Positions 1-7,371 of a DNA stretch of 25,042 bases are shown piece by piece. Position 1 is the stretch's first letter; every line of letters begins with the position of its first letter. Origin of the DNA: Butyricicoccus sp. (GTDB taxonomy: Bacteria; Bacillota; Clostridia; Oscillospirales; Butyricicoccaceae); the NCBI GenBank assembly GCA_020025755.1, contig JAHHRO010000030.1:1-25042 (forward strand), given 5' to 3'. The notes below the pieces were generated by a model. It was not told the DNA's origin, did no database searches, and was given only the letters and a program-made list of their open reading frames with translations. Made by a program: the position numbers and the translations under genes.

Positions 1-648
1 AAATGGGAAACGGGAGTGAGTATACCAGATACCACCATGCTGGTTCCGCTCTCTGAATTGCTTGGTGTGACGGTCACAGAGCTTCTTATGTGCGCGCGTA
101 TGGAACAGCCCCATGCAGTCGAACCCGAGCAGGTGGAAACATTGGTCAAGACTGCGATCGCCTTTTCTGATGAAAAGCCGCTGCGTGCCTATCAGGAAAA
201 GGGAAAAAAATGGATGCTGGTATATCTCGCGGCACTGCTTATAGGAGGCAGTGCGGTGCTGCTGGCGTATACGAGCGGACAGGCAGAGGAATATATCAGT
301 ATGTTCTTTGCGATGAGCGCGATATTTGGTGCGTATTTTTGCTTTTTCGTGCAAGCGCGGCTGCCAAAATATTATGATGAAAACCGAATCAGTGCGTATA
401 CGGATGGTATGTTCCGCATGAATCTGGTAGGGGTCTCTTTCAATAATACAAACTGGCCTCATATTGTCAGGGCGTGCCGTATTTGGATCTGCGCGGCAAT
501 GGCATTTCTGCCAGTGCTTTCTTTGCTGATGGAACACGCACAGATCGCGTGGTGGACTGTGAGCAAACCGTATGTGATGCTGTTTCTTTTCTTGGCAATG
601 TTCCTGCTTCCAATCTATATCGTTGGCAGGAAATATGGATCACAATAA
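1..648 (+). CDS. XRE-family HTH regulator with C-terminal membrane domain (5' truncated by window)
   Basis: The reading frame is open to the first base of the window, so the start lies upstream. The first visible residues, KWETGVSIPDTTMLVPLSEL, are the end of a classic Xre/Cro helix-turn-helix (the KWExGxSxPD recognition-helix region). The GTG at base 16 is therefore an internal codon, not the start. After a polar linker there are about four hydrophobic membrane segments (roughly residues 68-86, 96-115, 156-173 and 186-206 counted from base 1). This build, a cytoplasmic DNA-binding domain tethered to the membrane, is common in Clostridia, but the target genes and signal are unknown. A strong hairpin follows directly and separates it from the convergent ZIP gene. 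The family call is firm; the specific function is unknown. Confidence 0.85.
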   Translation, partial: KWETGVSIPDTTMLVPLSELLGVTVTELLMCARMEQPHAVEPEQVETLVKTAIAFSDEKPLRAYQEKGKKWMLVYLAALLIGGSAVLLAYTSGQAEEYISMFFAMSAIFGAYFCFFVQARLPKYYDENRISAYTDGMFRMNLVGVSFNNTNWPHIVRACRIWICAAMAFLPVLSLLMEHAQIAWWTVSKPYVMLFLFLAMFLLPIYIVGRKYGSQ

Positions 649-653
649 ATACA

Positions 654-688
654 AACGCCCTATGCATCAAGATTTGGCATAGGGCGTT
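654..688. terminator. Hairpin terminator between convergent genes
   Basis: A perfect 12-bp inverted repeat (AACGCCCTATGC at 654-665 and its complement at 677-688) encloses an 11-base loop. It lies between the XRE gene and the convergent ZIP gene and probably serves both strands. The T-tract is poor on either side, so termination strength is uncertain. Confidence 0.65.
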
Positions 689-712
689 CGTTATGTTATA
701 AGGAAACAGGCG

Positions 713-1492
713 TTATCCGAGGGTGACATCAAGCACCATCATCAGCACAAAGCCGAGGGAAAGCCCGATGGTGCCGACATTGCTTCTGGAGTTGGAAGCG
801 GCTTCCGGAATCAGTTCTTCTGCCACAACGTACATCATTGCGCCAGCAGCAAAGGACAGGAAATAGGGAAGCAGTGGAGTCATCCAAGCAGACAGCATAA
901 TGGTGAGAAAGCCGGCGATGGGTTCTACGATGCCGGACAGCGTGCCGTAGATGAATGCCTTGGTACGGCTCATATTGCGTTCGCTGCGGAGCGGCAGGGA
1001 AATGATCGCGCCTTCTGGAAAGTTCTGAATGGCAATGCCGATCGAAAGTGCAAATGCACCTGCCAAGGTCAGCGGAGTGTTCTGTGCCAGTACGCCAGCA
1101 AATACGACACCGACCGCCATACCTTCCGGAATGTTATGGATGGTGACGGCAAGCAAGAGCATGGTTGTTTTGTGGAATGAAGACAGCGCATCGGTTGGTT
1201 CTTCTGTTTCGGCATAGACTTGCGGTACCATGCGGTCGATCAGCAGCAGGAATGCAATGCCCAGAAGAAAACCGACGACCGCAGGGACGAAGCAGAACTT
1301 GCCGAGATGGGCAGACTGTTCGATTGAGGGCATGATGAGTGACCAGATCGACGCTGCAATCATAACACCGGATGCAAAGCCAAGCAGACCCTTTTGCAGC
1401 CGCGTGGGCAGCATCCCACGCAGGAAGTAAACGCAGGCAGCACCAAGGGTCGTGCCGATAAATGGGATCATCAGACCGAGTAAAATTTCCAT
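713..1492 (-). CDS. ZIP-family divalent metal transporter (ZupT-like)
   Basis: A polytopic membrane protein of about 259 residues expected to import zinc or other divalent cations. The two metal-site signatures of the ZIP family are visible: HNIPEGMAVGV, and later NFPEGAIISLPLRSE, both in the middle-to-late transmembrane helices. A hydrophilic loop separates the N-terminal from the C-terminal helices. The start is the ATG at 1492, giving MEILLGLMIPFIGTTLGAA, which begins directly in the first helix. An AAAGGAGT ribosome binding site lies about 11 bases upstream. Longer in-frame starts would add a soluble leader without a binding site. The gene is monocistronic, with its own promoter and a metalloregulator-like palindrome upstream. 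The metal specificity cannot be read from sequence alone. Confidence 0.9.
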   Translation of the reverse strand: MEILLGLMIPFIGTTLGAACVYFLRGMLPTRLQKGLLGFASGVMIAASIWSLIMPSIEQSAHLGKFCFVPAVVGFLLGIAFLLLIDRMVPQVYAETEEPTDALSSFHKTTMLLLAVTIHNIPEGMAVGVVFAGVLAQNTPLTLAGAFALSIGIAIQNFPEGAIISLPLRSERNMSRTKAFIYGTLSGIVEPIAGFLTIMLSAWMTPLLPYFLSFAAGAMMYVVAEELIPEAASNSRSNVGTIGLSLGFVLMMVLDVTLG

Positions 1493-1567
1493 AAGTACAA
1501 TGACTCCTTTCTGTATATCGAAATGTGTGTGGTAAGACAGCGCAGATTTCACCCTGCCTCAAATGTT

Positions 1568-1596
1568 ATCCTAAACTAACTTTAGTCATTTGTCAA
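1568..1596 (-). promoter_or_regulatory. Sigma-A promoter of the ZIP gene with overlapping palindromic operator
   Basis: Read on the minus strand, TTGACA (1591-1596) is followed by a 17-base spacer and TAGGAT (1568-1573). The spacer and -10 contain the imperfect palindrome CTAAA-N5-TTTAG (1571-1585) within ACTAAAGTTAGTTTAGG. This resembles the TTAG-rich operators of DtxR/MntR-type metal-dependent repressors. Its position between -35 and -10 fits repression by metal excess. The promoter is well supported; the operator identity is inference. Confidence 0.65.
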
Positions 1597-1662
1597 TGCG
1601 GAAATCTGCCTGTAGTATGGTATGTGCACAGGGCAAAATGTGTTAAAACACGCATAAATGGT

Positions 1663-1701
1663 GAAAAACCCCTGAAATCCAGTAGATTTCAGGGGTTTTT
1701 C
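1663..1701 (-). terminator. Rho-independent terminator downstream of citrate synthase
   Basis: A perfect 17-bp inverted repeat (GAAAAACCCCTGAAATC and its complement at 1685-1701) encloses a 5-base loop. It carries A/T runs at both bases, so it could act on either strand. It is the first strong hairpin after the citrate synthase stop and lies upstream of the ZIP promoter. Confidence 0.8.
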
Positions 1702-1790
1702 AGGTTGTTTTGTGAAGTGCTTGGAGAGAGCAGATATTCTGCACAGACAGGATATGCGTATTTTTTTTCCTAGGAACGCGTACAATAAGG

Positions 1791-3161
1791 TTATGCACGA
1801 TCGGCGATGGGGACATAGGGAACATGCCCTGAGAGTGCTTTGTATGCAGGACGAATGATGCGTCCGCCGCAGGCGATCTCCTCCATGCGGTGTGCGATCC
1901 AGCCCACAACGCGTGCAGTGGCAAAGAGGGGCGTGAACATTTCCGGTGGGATCCCCAGCATTCGATATACCAGACCGGAATACAGATCCACGTTGGCACA
2001 CATCACTTTCGTATCTGCGCCGCGCACTGCTGCAAAGGCGGCAGGGGTCAGCTTTTCTACCATCTCGATGAGATTGAATTCATCACTGTACCCCTTTTTC
2101 TCTGCGAGTGGGCGAGCGGCAGCTTTGAGAGCAACCGCGCGTGGGTCGCTCAAAGTATAAATGGCATGCCCCATGCCGTAGATTAGACCGGAATGGTCTC
2201 CGACTTCTTTCCGCAGGATGCGAAGCAGATATTGATATACCTCATCTGCATCGTCCCAATGCGATACATTCTCCTTGATATCTTCAAACATTGTAACAAC
2301 TTTAAGGTTCGCGCCGCCGTGTCGGGGGCCTTTCAGAGAACCAACAGCCGCGGCGATTGCAGAATAAGTATCCGTACCTGAGGAGGAAGTCACGCGTGTG
2401 GCAAAGGCGGAGTTATTGCCGCCGCCATGCTCGGCATGCAGGATCAGACAGCGATCAAGCAGCTTGGCTTCTTCATCGGTGAACGATTCGTCCGGACGGA
2501 TCAGACGCAGGATGTTTTCCGCAGTGGAACGGGTTGGGTCGGGCACATGCAGATACATAGACTCGTTTTCAAAGTATCGGCGGCGCGCTTGATACGCGTG
2601 CGAGATGATGACCGGATACTTTGCCATAAGTCCGATGCCCTGCCGCAGGATATTTTCTGTGGAGATGTCATCGGGATTGGGATCGTAGGAATAGAGCGCG
2701 AGCGTAGCACTTGCAAGCTTGTTCATGATATCACGGCTAGGCGCACGCATGATCATATCTTCTGTAAAGTTGTCGGGCAAGGCGCGTGCTTCTCCGATCA
2801 TTTGACTGAACCGTGTCAGCTGTGTCTGGCTGGGCAGACTGCCAGAGAGCAGGAGATATCCGACTTCCTCAAAGCCAAAACGATTTTCACTTTCAAAGGC
2901 ATACAACAGATCATAGATATCAATACCCCGATAGGTCAGATGACCCTCGATCGGTTCCCGTTCACCCTCATTGAGCAGGTATCCATGGACATTGCCAAGC
3001 CGTGTGATGCCAGCGAGTACGCCTGTTCCATCTGCGTTTCGCAGACCGCGCTTGACGCTGTACTTGGTAAAGGCTTCTTTTTTGATTTCGTGCATCGGGC
3101 GAAGCTGCGCACAGATGGTCGAGATCATCTCAGGGTCCATGTTTTTCATCTGGTTGAGCAT
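1791..3161 (-). CDS. Citrate synthase (citrate/2-methylcitrate synthase family)
   Basis: Condenses oxaloacetate with acetyl-CoA, the entry step to citrate; in many Clostridia this supports a partial TCA branch leading to glutamate. At 456 residues it belongs to the longer clostridial form. Family motifs are the HAEHGGGNNSAFATRVTSS stretch (substrate-binding histidine region), GSLKGPRHGGAN, and GMGHAIYTLSDPRA carrying the catalytic histidine. The N-terminal segment GHLTYRGIDIYDLL is also typical. The start is the ATG at 3161 with AAAGGAG eight bases upstream. It is monocistronic, with a sigma-A promoter at 3200-3228 and a strong terminator at 1663-1701. 2-Methylcitrate synthase activity cannot be excluded by sequence, but no prp genes are nearby. 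Confidence 0.93.
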   Translation of the reverse strand: MLNQMKNMDPEMISTICAQLRPMHEIKKEAFTKYSVKRGLRNADGTGVLAGITRLGNVHGYLLNEGEREPIEGHLTYRGIDIYDLLYAFESENRFGFEEVGYLLLSGSLPSQTQLTRFSQMIGEARALPDNFTEDMIMRAPSRDIMNKLASATLALYSYDPNPDDISTENILRQGIGLMAKYPVIISHAYQARRRYFENESMYLHVPDPTRSTAENILRLIRPDESFTDEEAKLLDRCLILHAEHGGGNNSAFATRVTSSSGTDTYSAIAAAVGSLKGPRHGGANLKVVTMFEDIKENVSHWDDADEVYQYLLRILRKEVGDHSGLIYGMGHAIYTLSDPRAVALKAAARPLAEKKGYSDEFNLIEMVEKLTPAAFAAVRGADTKVMCANVDLYSGLVYRMLGIPPEMFTPLFATARVVGWIAHRMEEIACGGRIIRPAYKALSGHVPYVPIADRA

Positions 3162-3199
3162 GGCGAAAACTCCTTTTCAGGGAAAAGATATTTGAAATA

Positions 3200-3228
3200 A
3201 TATTACGCCTATCTTGCAAATATGTCAA
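3200..3228 (-). promoter_or_regulatory. Sigma-A promoter of citrate synthase
   Basis: On the minus strand, TTGACA (3223-3228), a 17-base spacer and TAATAT (3200-3205) form a near-consensus vegetative promoter about 40 bases upstream of the ATG at 3161. It lies in the divergent region shared with spoIID. Confidence 0.75.
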
Positions 3229-3268
3229 TGTGCTAAAAGAAAAAAGCACGAAGTCAGGAGGTAGAAAA

Positions 3269-4288
3269 ATGAGAAAAATATTGGGGATCGGTCTGATGCT
3301 TACGGGGATCATTTATGTACTGCCTGTATTTTGTGGATATCTCGATACAGAAAAGGCAGACTTTGTTCCGCAGGAAAAAAGCACAGTACATGCAGAAATA
3401 TCGGATACAGCCAATCAGGAGGAGCCGGAGAAGATCCAAGCAAGCGGACAGATCACGGTTGGAATTGATGGAGAGGCACGGGAAATGCCGCTGGAGACGT
3501 ATGTCGTTGGCGTTGTCTCAGGGGAGATCTCCCCTGATTTTCCGGAAGAAGCGATCAAGGCGCAGGCGGTTGCGGCACGCACCTATGCACTCTATAAACA
3601 GCAGGCGGGGCGGCCGGCGCAGCATGAGGATGCGGATGTCTGCGATGATCCGGCGCACTGTGCGGCGTATGTGGATCTTGAGACAGAAGCGGCAGCACTT
3701 TGGGGGGAGACGGCAAAGATAGACGCCGCAGCCATCCGCCGCGCAGTCAAGGCGACGGAGGGCATGGTGCTGACATATGAAGACAAACCGATTATAGCTG
3801 TATTCAGTGCGGCGGCAGGGGAAAAAAGCGAACGCGCCGCAGATGTATGGGGCAGTGATATCCCATACCTGCAATGTGTAGACAGTCCCGGGGGCGATGC
3901 CTGTCCAAAATATCATGCGACAGTCACGCTGTCAGCAGACGAAATCCGCAAGCGTGCGGCAAAGAGTATCCCCTCGGCAGATCTTTCTGGAAAACCATCT
4001 GAGTGGTTCAAGGCTTCCAAGCGGAGCGAAGCCGGAGGCATCGTTTCCATGAAATTTGGCGGTGTTCCGGTACAGGGGACGGCAATGCGCACCCTTTTGG
4101 GGCTGAATTCGACCAATTTCACGGTCAAGGTGAGCGGTGACCAGCTGACTTTCACCACAATAGGCTATGGACATGGCGTGGGACTGAGCCAGTGGGGGGC
4201 GAAGTATGCAGCGGAGCAGGGACAGACTTGGCAGGAGATCCTGACGCATTACTATCCCGGAACAAAAATCACGAAGATCACGGTATAA
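3269..4288 (+). CDS. spoIID: Stage II sporulation protein D (peptidoglycan lytic transglycosylase)
   Basis: A mother-cell lytic transglycosylase that helps drive septal thinning and engulfment of the forespore. One N-terminal membrane segment (about residues 4-22) anchors it. The SpoIID/LytB domain follows, with MPLETYVVGVVSGEISPDFP containing the conserved catalytic glutamate region, then EEAIKAQAVAARTYAL. The C-terminal signature GYGHGVGLSQWGAKYAAEQG and the closing HYYPGTKI are diagnostic. The start at 3269 is chosen because AGGAGG lies seven bases upstream; the earlier in-frame ATG at 3230 lacks a binding site. It is followed by a SpoIIQ-like gene, the usual clostridial order. A sigma-E promoter is expected, but none was recognisable. 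Confidence 0.92.
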   Translation: MRKILGIGLMLTGIIYVLPVFCGYLDTEKADFVPQEKSTVHAEISDTANQEEPEKIQASGQITVGIDGEAREMPLETYVVGVVSGEISPDFPEEAIKAQAVAARTYALYKQQAGRPAQHEDADVCDDPAHCAAYVDLETEAAALWGETAKIDAAAIRRAVKATEGMVLTYEDKPIIAVFSAAAGEKSERAADVWGSDIPYLQCVDSPGGDACPKYHATVTLSADEIRKRAAKSIPSADLSGKPSEWFKASKRSEAGGIVSMKFGGVPVQGTAMRTLLGLNSTNFTVKVSGDQLTFTTIGYGHGVGLSQWGAKYAAEQGQTWQEILTHYYPGTKITKITV

Positions 4289-4333
4289 ATGCAGGGATGC
4301 ATGGCGATACTACCCTCGGAGGTGTTCAGAGCT

Positions 4334-5143
4334 ATGCATAAACAAGGAACGGGATATACCGGACAAGGGAAATCAGATCGTGGATTCTATATTATTTTGG
4401 CGATCTGTTTGACCGTTATCGTGGTTTCAAGCTATATTTTGTTTGTAGGGCCGGGGAAAAAAGAAGAACCGATGGATGAGACCCTGTATCTGCCATCCAC
4501 GACCCCTACGGTGCAGACACCGGTGGCTGTGCCCAATGTGGATCTGCCGGCAGAGCCAGCCGAGCCAACTGTACAGCCGGAACCTGCCAAGGAGCCGGAA
4601 AAAAAGCCTGAGCCGCCCAAGTCGGAGCCAACCAAAAAACAGACCGCCGCAGAAGCACCTGCACCTATTTGGATCAAGCCGGTAGACGGGGCGGTTTTGA
4701 AGCCCTTCTCGGGGGATGAACTTGTCAAGGATGAAACGATGGGGGATTGGCGCGTGCATACAGGAACGGATTATGCGGCGGATACGGGGACGCGTGTCTA
4801 TGCAGTGTCCGATGGGACGGTTGAGCGTGCTGCGGTCGATCCGCTGTATGGTGGTATCGTCGTGCTGAATCTCAAGGATGGAAAGCAAGCAGTATACCAG
4901 TGTCTTGGAGAAAAGATTAAGGTCAAGACCGGAGATAAGGTACGCGCGGGGGATGTGATCGGAACCGTGGGTACGATCGGACATGCGGAGGCGGCGCAAA
5001 AAAGTCATCTCCATGTGGAACTCTACAAAGGTGGAGAGCCGATCGATCCGGAAAGTGTATTCGGTAAGGCAAAGACAAGCGCAGAGCACAAACCGGCAGT
5101 CGATGCAAGCGTGCCTCAGTCCAAGATCGACGTGGAAGAATGA
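4334..5143 (+). CDS. spoIIQ: M23/LytM-domain peptidase, SpoIIQ-like
   Basis: A forespore membrane protein of the SpoIIQ type, partner of SpoIIIAH in the engulfment channel. One membrane helix (about residues 17-36, IILAICLTVIVVSSYILFV) precedes a long Pro/Glu/Lys-rich linker. A C-terminal M23 (LytM) domain follows. The zinc ligand motifs look intact: HTGTD (HxxxD) and SHLHVE (HxH), so endopeptidase activity is possible, unlike the degenerate site known in Bacillus subtilis SpoIIQ. The start at 4334 has GGAGG 11 bases upstream. An ATG directly after the spoIID stop (4289) would add 15 residues without a good binding site. It probably shares an operon with spoIID and ends at a strong terminator. 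A general M23 peptidase is the alternative, but the spoIID neighbour argues for SpoIIQ. Confidence 0.82.
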   Translation: MHKQGTGYTGQGKSDRGFYIILAICLTVIVVSSYILFVGPGKKEEPMDETLYLPSTTPTVQTPVAVPNVDLPAEPAEPTVQPEPAKEPEKKPEPPKSEPTKKQTAAEAPAPIWIKPVDGAVLKPFSGDELVKDETMGDWRVHTGTDYAADTGTRVYAVSDGTVERAAVDPLYGGIVVLNLKDGKQAVYQCLGEKIKVKTGDKVRAGDVIGTVGTIGHAEAAQKSHLHVELYKGGEPIDPESVFGKAKTSAEHKPAVDASVPQSKIDVEE

Positions 5144-5154
5144 TTTTGCAAAGT

Positions 5155-5184
5155 AAAAGACCGAATCAACGGATTCGGTCTTTT
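5155..5184. terminator. Bidirectional rho-independent terminator
   Basis: AAAAGACCGAATC (5155-5167), a 4-base loop, and its complement at 5172-5184 form a 13-bp stem. It has T-runs on both strands and sits between the convergent spoIIQ and NifX-like genes. Confidence 0.85.
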
Positions 5185-5191
5185 TGCCTGT

Positions 5192-5635
5192 TCAGTTCAC
5201 GTCTGGCAGATCCAGCTTTTTCAGATCGACATCGATCGGACCGCATCCAGCGCACTTGGAACAGTCGTGCATGCAGGCCATTGGGTCATTGGGATCTTCC
5301 TCGCGGCACAGGGAGAGAACGGAGTCATCTCCCTGCTTTTCGCCGACCAGAAACTTTGCTGCCGCTTCTTCCGCAGAGCCTGTAACGCCGGGGACAAGCA
5401 GTACGCCGAGCATTTCCAGCGCATTGCGCGAAGCAATTCCCAGTTCGCCGCAGATCAGGACATCGATCGCATATTGACCGATGAAATTCAGGAGGCGGAT
5501 GTGCCCCTCGCCGGAGCAGGTCACCAGCTCTTTTCCGGTCGGTTCCCCGTTTTCCGCCGTTACGATCAAAAATTCCTGACAGGAGGCAAGCGAAGCCGCA
5601 ACGGAGCCTGCCTGATAAGCAATCGCAATTTTCAT
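5192..5635 (-). CDS. NifX/NifB-type Fe-Mo cofactor-binding domain protein with cysteine-rich tail
   Basis: A small cytoplasmic protein of the dinitrogenase iron-molybdenum cofactor biosynthesis fold (NifX/NafY/NifB C-terminal type). It opens with MKIAIAYQAGSVAASLASCQ, continues with the TCSGEGHIRLLNFIGQYAIDVLICGELG core, and ends the fold with NALEMLGVLLVPGVTGSAEE. A C-terminal tail carries CMHDCSKCAGC, which could bind an Fe-S cluster. In organisms without nitrogenase such proteins are thought to act as Fe-S carriers or accessory factors, often beside Mrp ATPases, as here. The start at 5635 has AAAGGA nine bases upstream. It is 20 bases downstream of the Mrp-type gene in the same orientation, so they are almost certainly co-transcribed. 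No nitrogenase genes are present in the window. Confidence 0.82.
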   Translation of the reverse strand: MKIAIAYQAGSVAASLASCQEFLIVTAENGEPTGKELVTCSGEGHIRLLNFIGQYAIDVLICGELGIASRNALEMLGVLLVPGVTGSAEEAAAKFLVGEKQGDDSVLSLCREEDPNDPMACMHDCSKCAGCGPIDVDLKKLDLPDVN

Positions 5636-5655
5636 TGGAAGCGTTCCTTTCTGTA

Positions 5656-6474
5656 TTACAGCAGGGATTCAAGCATGGAGGCTGCACCCTTGAGGGACTC
5701 AGGGAGCTTTGCATCCTCGATCTGTCCTGCATCGACTGCTTCAGCCAGCTTGGGATCGATCGGCAGCTTTGCCAGAACAGGGATCTCGTACTGTGCAGCG
5801 ACTTCTTCTACATGGCTTTTGCCGAAGATCTCGATATGCTTGCCGCAATCCGGACAGGCAACATAGCTGTAGTTTTCGATGATGCCGAGCAGCGGGATAT
5901 CCATCATCTGTGCCATTTTGACTGCCTTGCCCACGATCATGGATACCAGATCCTGCGGAGAGGTCATAACGATGATGCCGTCGACCGGCAGGGACTGGAA
6001 TACGGTCAGTGGTACGTCACCAGTGCCCGGAGGCATATCCACGAACATGAAGTCTACATCCTGCCAGATCACATCCGCCCAGAACTGCTTTACGGTCTCT
6101 GCAATGATGGGACCGCGGTAGATGACCGGATCATCTGCGTTCGGAAGCAGGAAATTCACAGATACCATGTCGATACCTGTTGTGGAAGTCTTTGGAAAAA
6201 TACCATCCTCGCAGCCCTCCAGCTGGCCGGAGAGACCAAATGTCTTGGGGATGGAAGGACCTGTGATATCTGCGTCGAGGATCGCGCTGTGATAGCCGCG
6301 GCGTGTCATGGAAACGGCAAGCATAGAAGTGACAAGAGACTTGCCAACGCCGCCCTTGCCGGAAACAACGCCGATGACCTTACGAACGGTAGAGAGTTTG
6401 TTCGGTGCTACTTGCAAACTCTTTGGCCCGCCGCAGTTGGAAGAACAGGATTCGCAGTTGTGCGAACAACCCAT
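5656..6474 (-). CDS. Mrp/NBP35-family P-loop ATPase, Fe-S cluster carrier
   Basis: A cytosolic ATPase that binds and transfers Fe-S clusters to apoproteins (Mrp/ApbC/NBP35 family). The N-terminus MGCSHNCESCSSNCGG holds four cysteines like the NBP35 ferredoxin-like motif. The deviant Walker A VVSGKGGVGKS follows at about residues 36-46. Further motifs are DADITGPSIPK and DMPPGTGD (Walker B region). A CPDC pair near residue 210 forms the bridging cluster site of the dimer. The start at 6474 fits the family length (272 residues) and has TAGGAG ten bases upstream. A longer frame adds 30 residues without a binding site. It is the first gene of an operon with the NifX-like gene, driven by the promoter at 6520-6548. 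Confidence 0.92.
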   Translation of the reverse strand: MGCSHNCESCSSNCGGPKSLQVAPNKLSTVRKVIGVVSGKGGVGKSLVTSMLAVSMTRRGYHSAILDADITGPSIPKTFGLSGQLEGCEDGIFPKTSTTGIDMVSVNFLLPNADDPVIYRGPIIAETVKQFWADVIWQDVDFMFVDMPPGTGDVPLTVFQSLPVDGIIVMTSPQDLVSMIVGKAVKMAQMMDIPLLGIIENYSYVACPDCGKHIEIFGKSHVEEVAAQYEIPVLAKLPIDPKLAEAVDAGQIEDAKLPESLKGAASMLESLL

Positions 6475-6519
6475 AAAAAAACAACTCCTAACAATTGATT
6501 TAATAAAAGATACAGCCCT

Positions 6520-6548
6520 ATTATACTGCAAATGACTGTGTTTCGCAA
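6520..6548 (-). promoter_or_regulatory. Sigma-A promoter of the Mrp-NifX operon
   Basis: On the minus strand, TTGCGA (6543-6548), a 17-base spacer and a perfect TATAAT (6520-6525) lie about 46 bases upstream of the Mrp-type ATG. Confidence 0.72.
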
Positions 6549-6556
6549 TGCGGAAA

Positions 6557-6565
6557 TGGTACAAT
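6557..6565 (+). promoter_or_regulatory. Possible extended -10 promoter facing the lipoprotein gene
   Basis: TGGTACAAT matches an extended -10 (TGn plus TACAAT), but no convincing -35 lies 17 bases upstream. If used, it would make a leader of about 225 bases before the lipoprotein ATG. That leader (6566-6795) holds a 12-bp palindrome GCAGGATCCTGC (6731-6742) and an open frame of 70 codons (6580-6792) that ends three bases before the next ATG. I do not call that frame a gene: its binding site is weak and it matches no family I recognise. Confidence 0.3.
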
Positions 6566-6795
6566 AGATAGGAAATGTTATGAAAATTCTTTGTGATTAC
6601 AGGACTTTGATAAAAAACAGCGAAAAAATCATGTGTTTTTTTGCACGATTGGGTTTTGTTGGAGGATCAGGATCCAAACGGAAAGTTTTTGGGAAAATCG
6701 AAGAGACTGAGAGAAACAGGGGAACTATTTGCAGGATCCTGCGTCTAAAGAAGCAAAAGGAATCATTAAGAACAGAAATCAAGGAGACGTAGAAA

Positions 6796-7281
6796 ATGAA
6801 AAAAGGATTGCTGACGTGTATTGCGCTTGTAATGGCAGGACTGTTGACTGCCTGCGGTGGGAGCAAGACCGAACAGGATGCGGTAGATCTCAATGCATTC
6901 TATAACGAACTGGCTGAGATCTATGAATGGAACGATGGATATATGATGGAAATTGAGGAGGATATGCTCGATTCCTACTATCCGGGGCTCAAGGATATCC
7001 CAAAGAAACAGTTTATCGCGCGTACACCGATGATCTCCGCCGCGGTGTGTGAGATCATTCTCGTGGAAGTGGAAAATCCGGAAGACACCAATGCGGTCGA
7101 GGAGATCTTAAAGGCACATGTCAAGCAGCAGGCAGAAGGCGGTGCGTGGTATCCGGCGTCTATGGAAGCATGGAGTCAGGCCGCGGTACTCCAAAATGGA
7201 AACTTCATCGCGCTCATTGCGTCCTCCACCGATCAGGATGCCATCGAGGGAGCATTCAATCAGCTGTTTGAAAGCAAGTAA
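6796..7281 (+). CDS. Lipoprotein, DUF4358-like
   Basis: A 161-residue predicted surface lipoprotein. The signal peptide MKKGLLTCIALVMAGLLTAC ends in a lipobox LTAC (cysteine at residue 20), followed by a short polar stretch. The mature domain has the layout of DUF4358 proteins: an early FYNEL/EEIYEW-type segment, a central ARTPMISAAVCEIILVEV strand-rich block, then a helix with KAHVKQQAEG and a closing FIALIASSTDQDAIEGAFN. The biochemical function of that family is not known. AAGGAG stands about nine bases before the ATG. It precedes an MBOAT-DHHW pair; similar lipoproteins occur beside such acyltransferase pairs in Firmicutes, which suggests a role in surface polymer acylation. A terminator separates them, so co-transcription is not certain. 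Confidence 0.75.
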   Translation: MKKGLLTCIALVMAGLLTACGGSKTEQDAVDLNAFYNELAEIYEWNDGYMMEIEEDMLDSYYPGLKDIPKKQFIARTPMISAAVCEIILVEVENPEDTNAVEEILKAHVKQQAEGGAWYPASMEAWSQAAVLQNGNFIALIASSTDQDAIEGAFNQLFESK

Positions 7282-7308
7282 ACCATCAATTTGAAACGAA
7301 AATACAAG

Positions 7309-7334
7309 AGCCGCAGCTGCGTGCTGCGGCTTTT
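7309..7334 (+). terminator. Rho-independent terminator or attenuator
   Basis: AGCCGCAGC (7309-7317), a 5-base loop, GCTGCGGCT (7323-7331) and a short T-run lie between the lipoprotein gene and the MBOAT gene. The short T-run would allow read-through into the downstream genes. Confidence 0.7.
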
Positions 7335-7371
7335 GCTCTCGAATTAGAACCGCAGAAAGGGAGGAAATCCG

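Noticed and set aside
6580..6792. A 70-codon frame ending three bases before the lipoprotein ATG.
   Set aside because: The ribosome binding site is weak, the product is a Lys/Arg/Glu-rich sequence with no known match, and it may be just the leader of the lipoprotein gene. Ribosome profiling would settle it.
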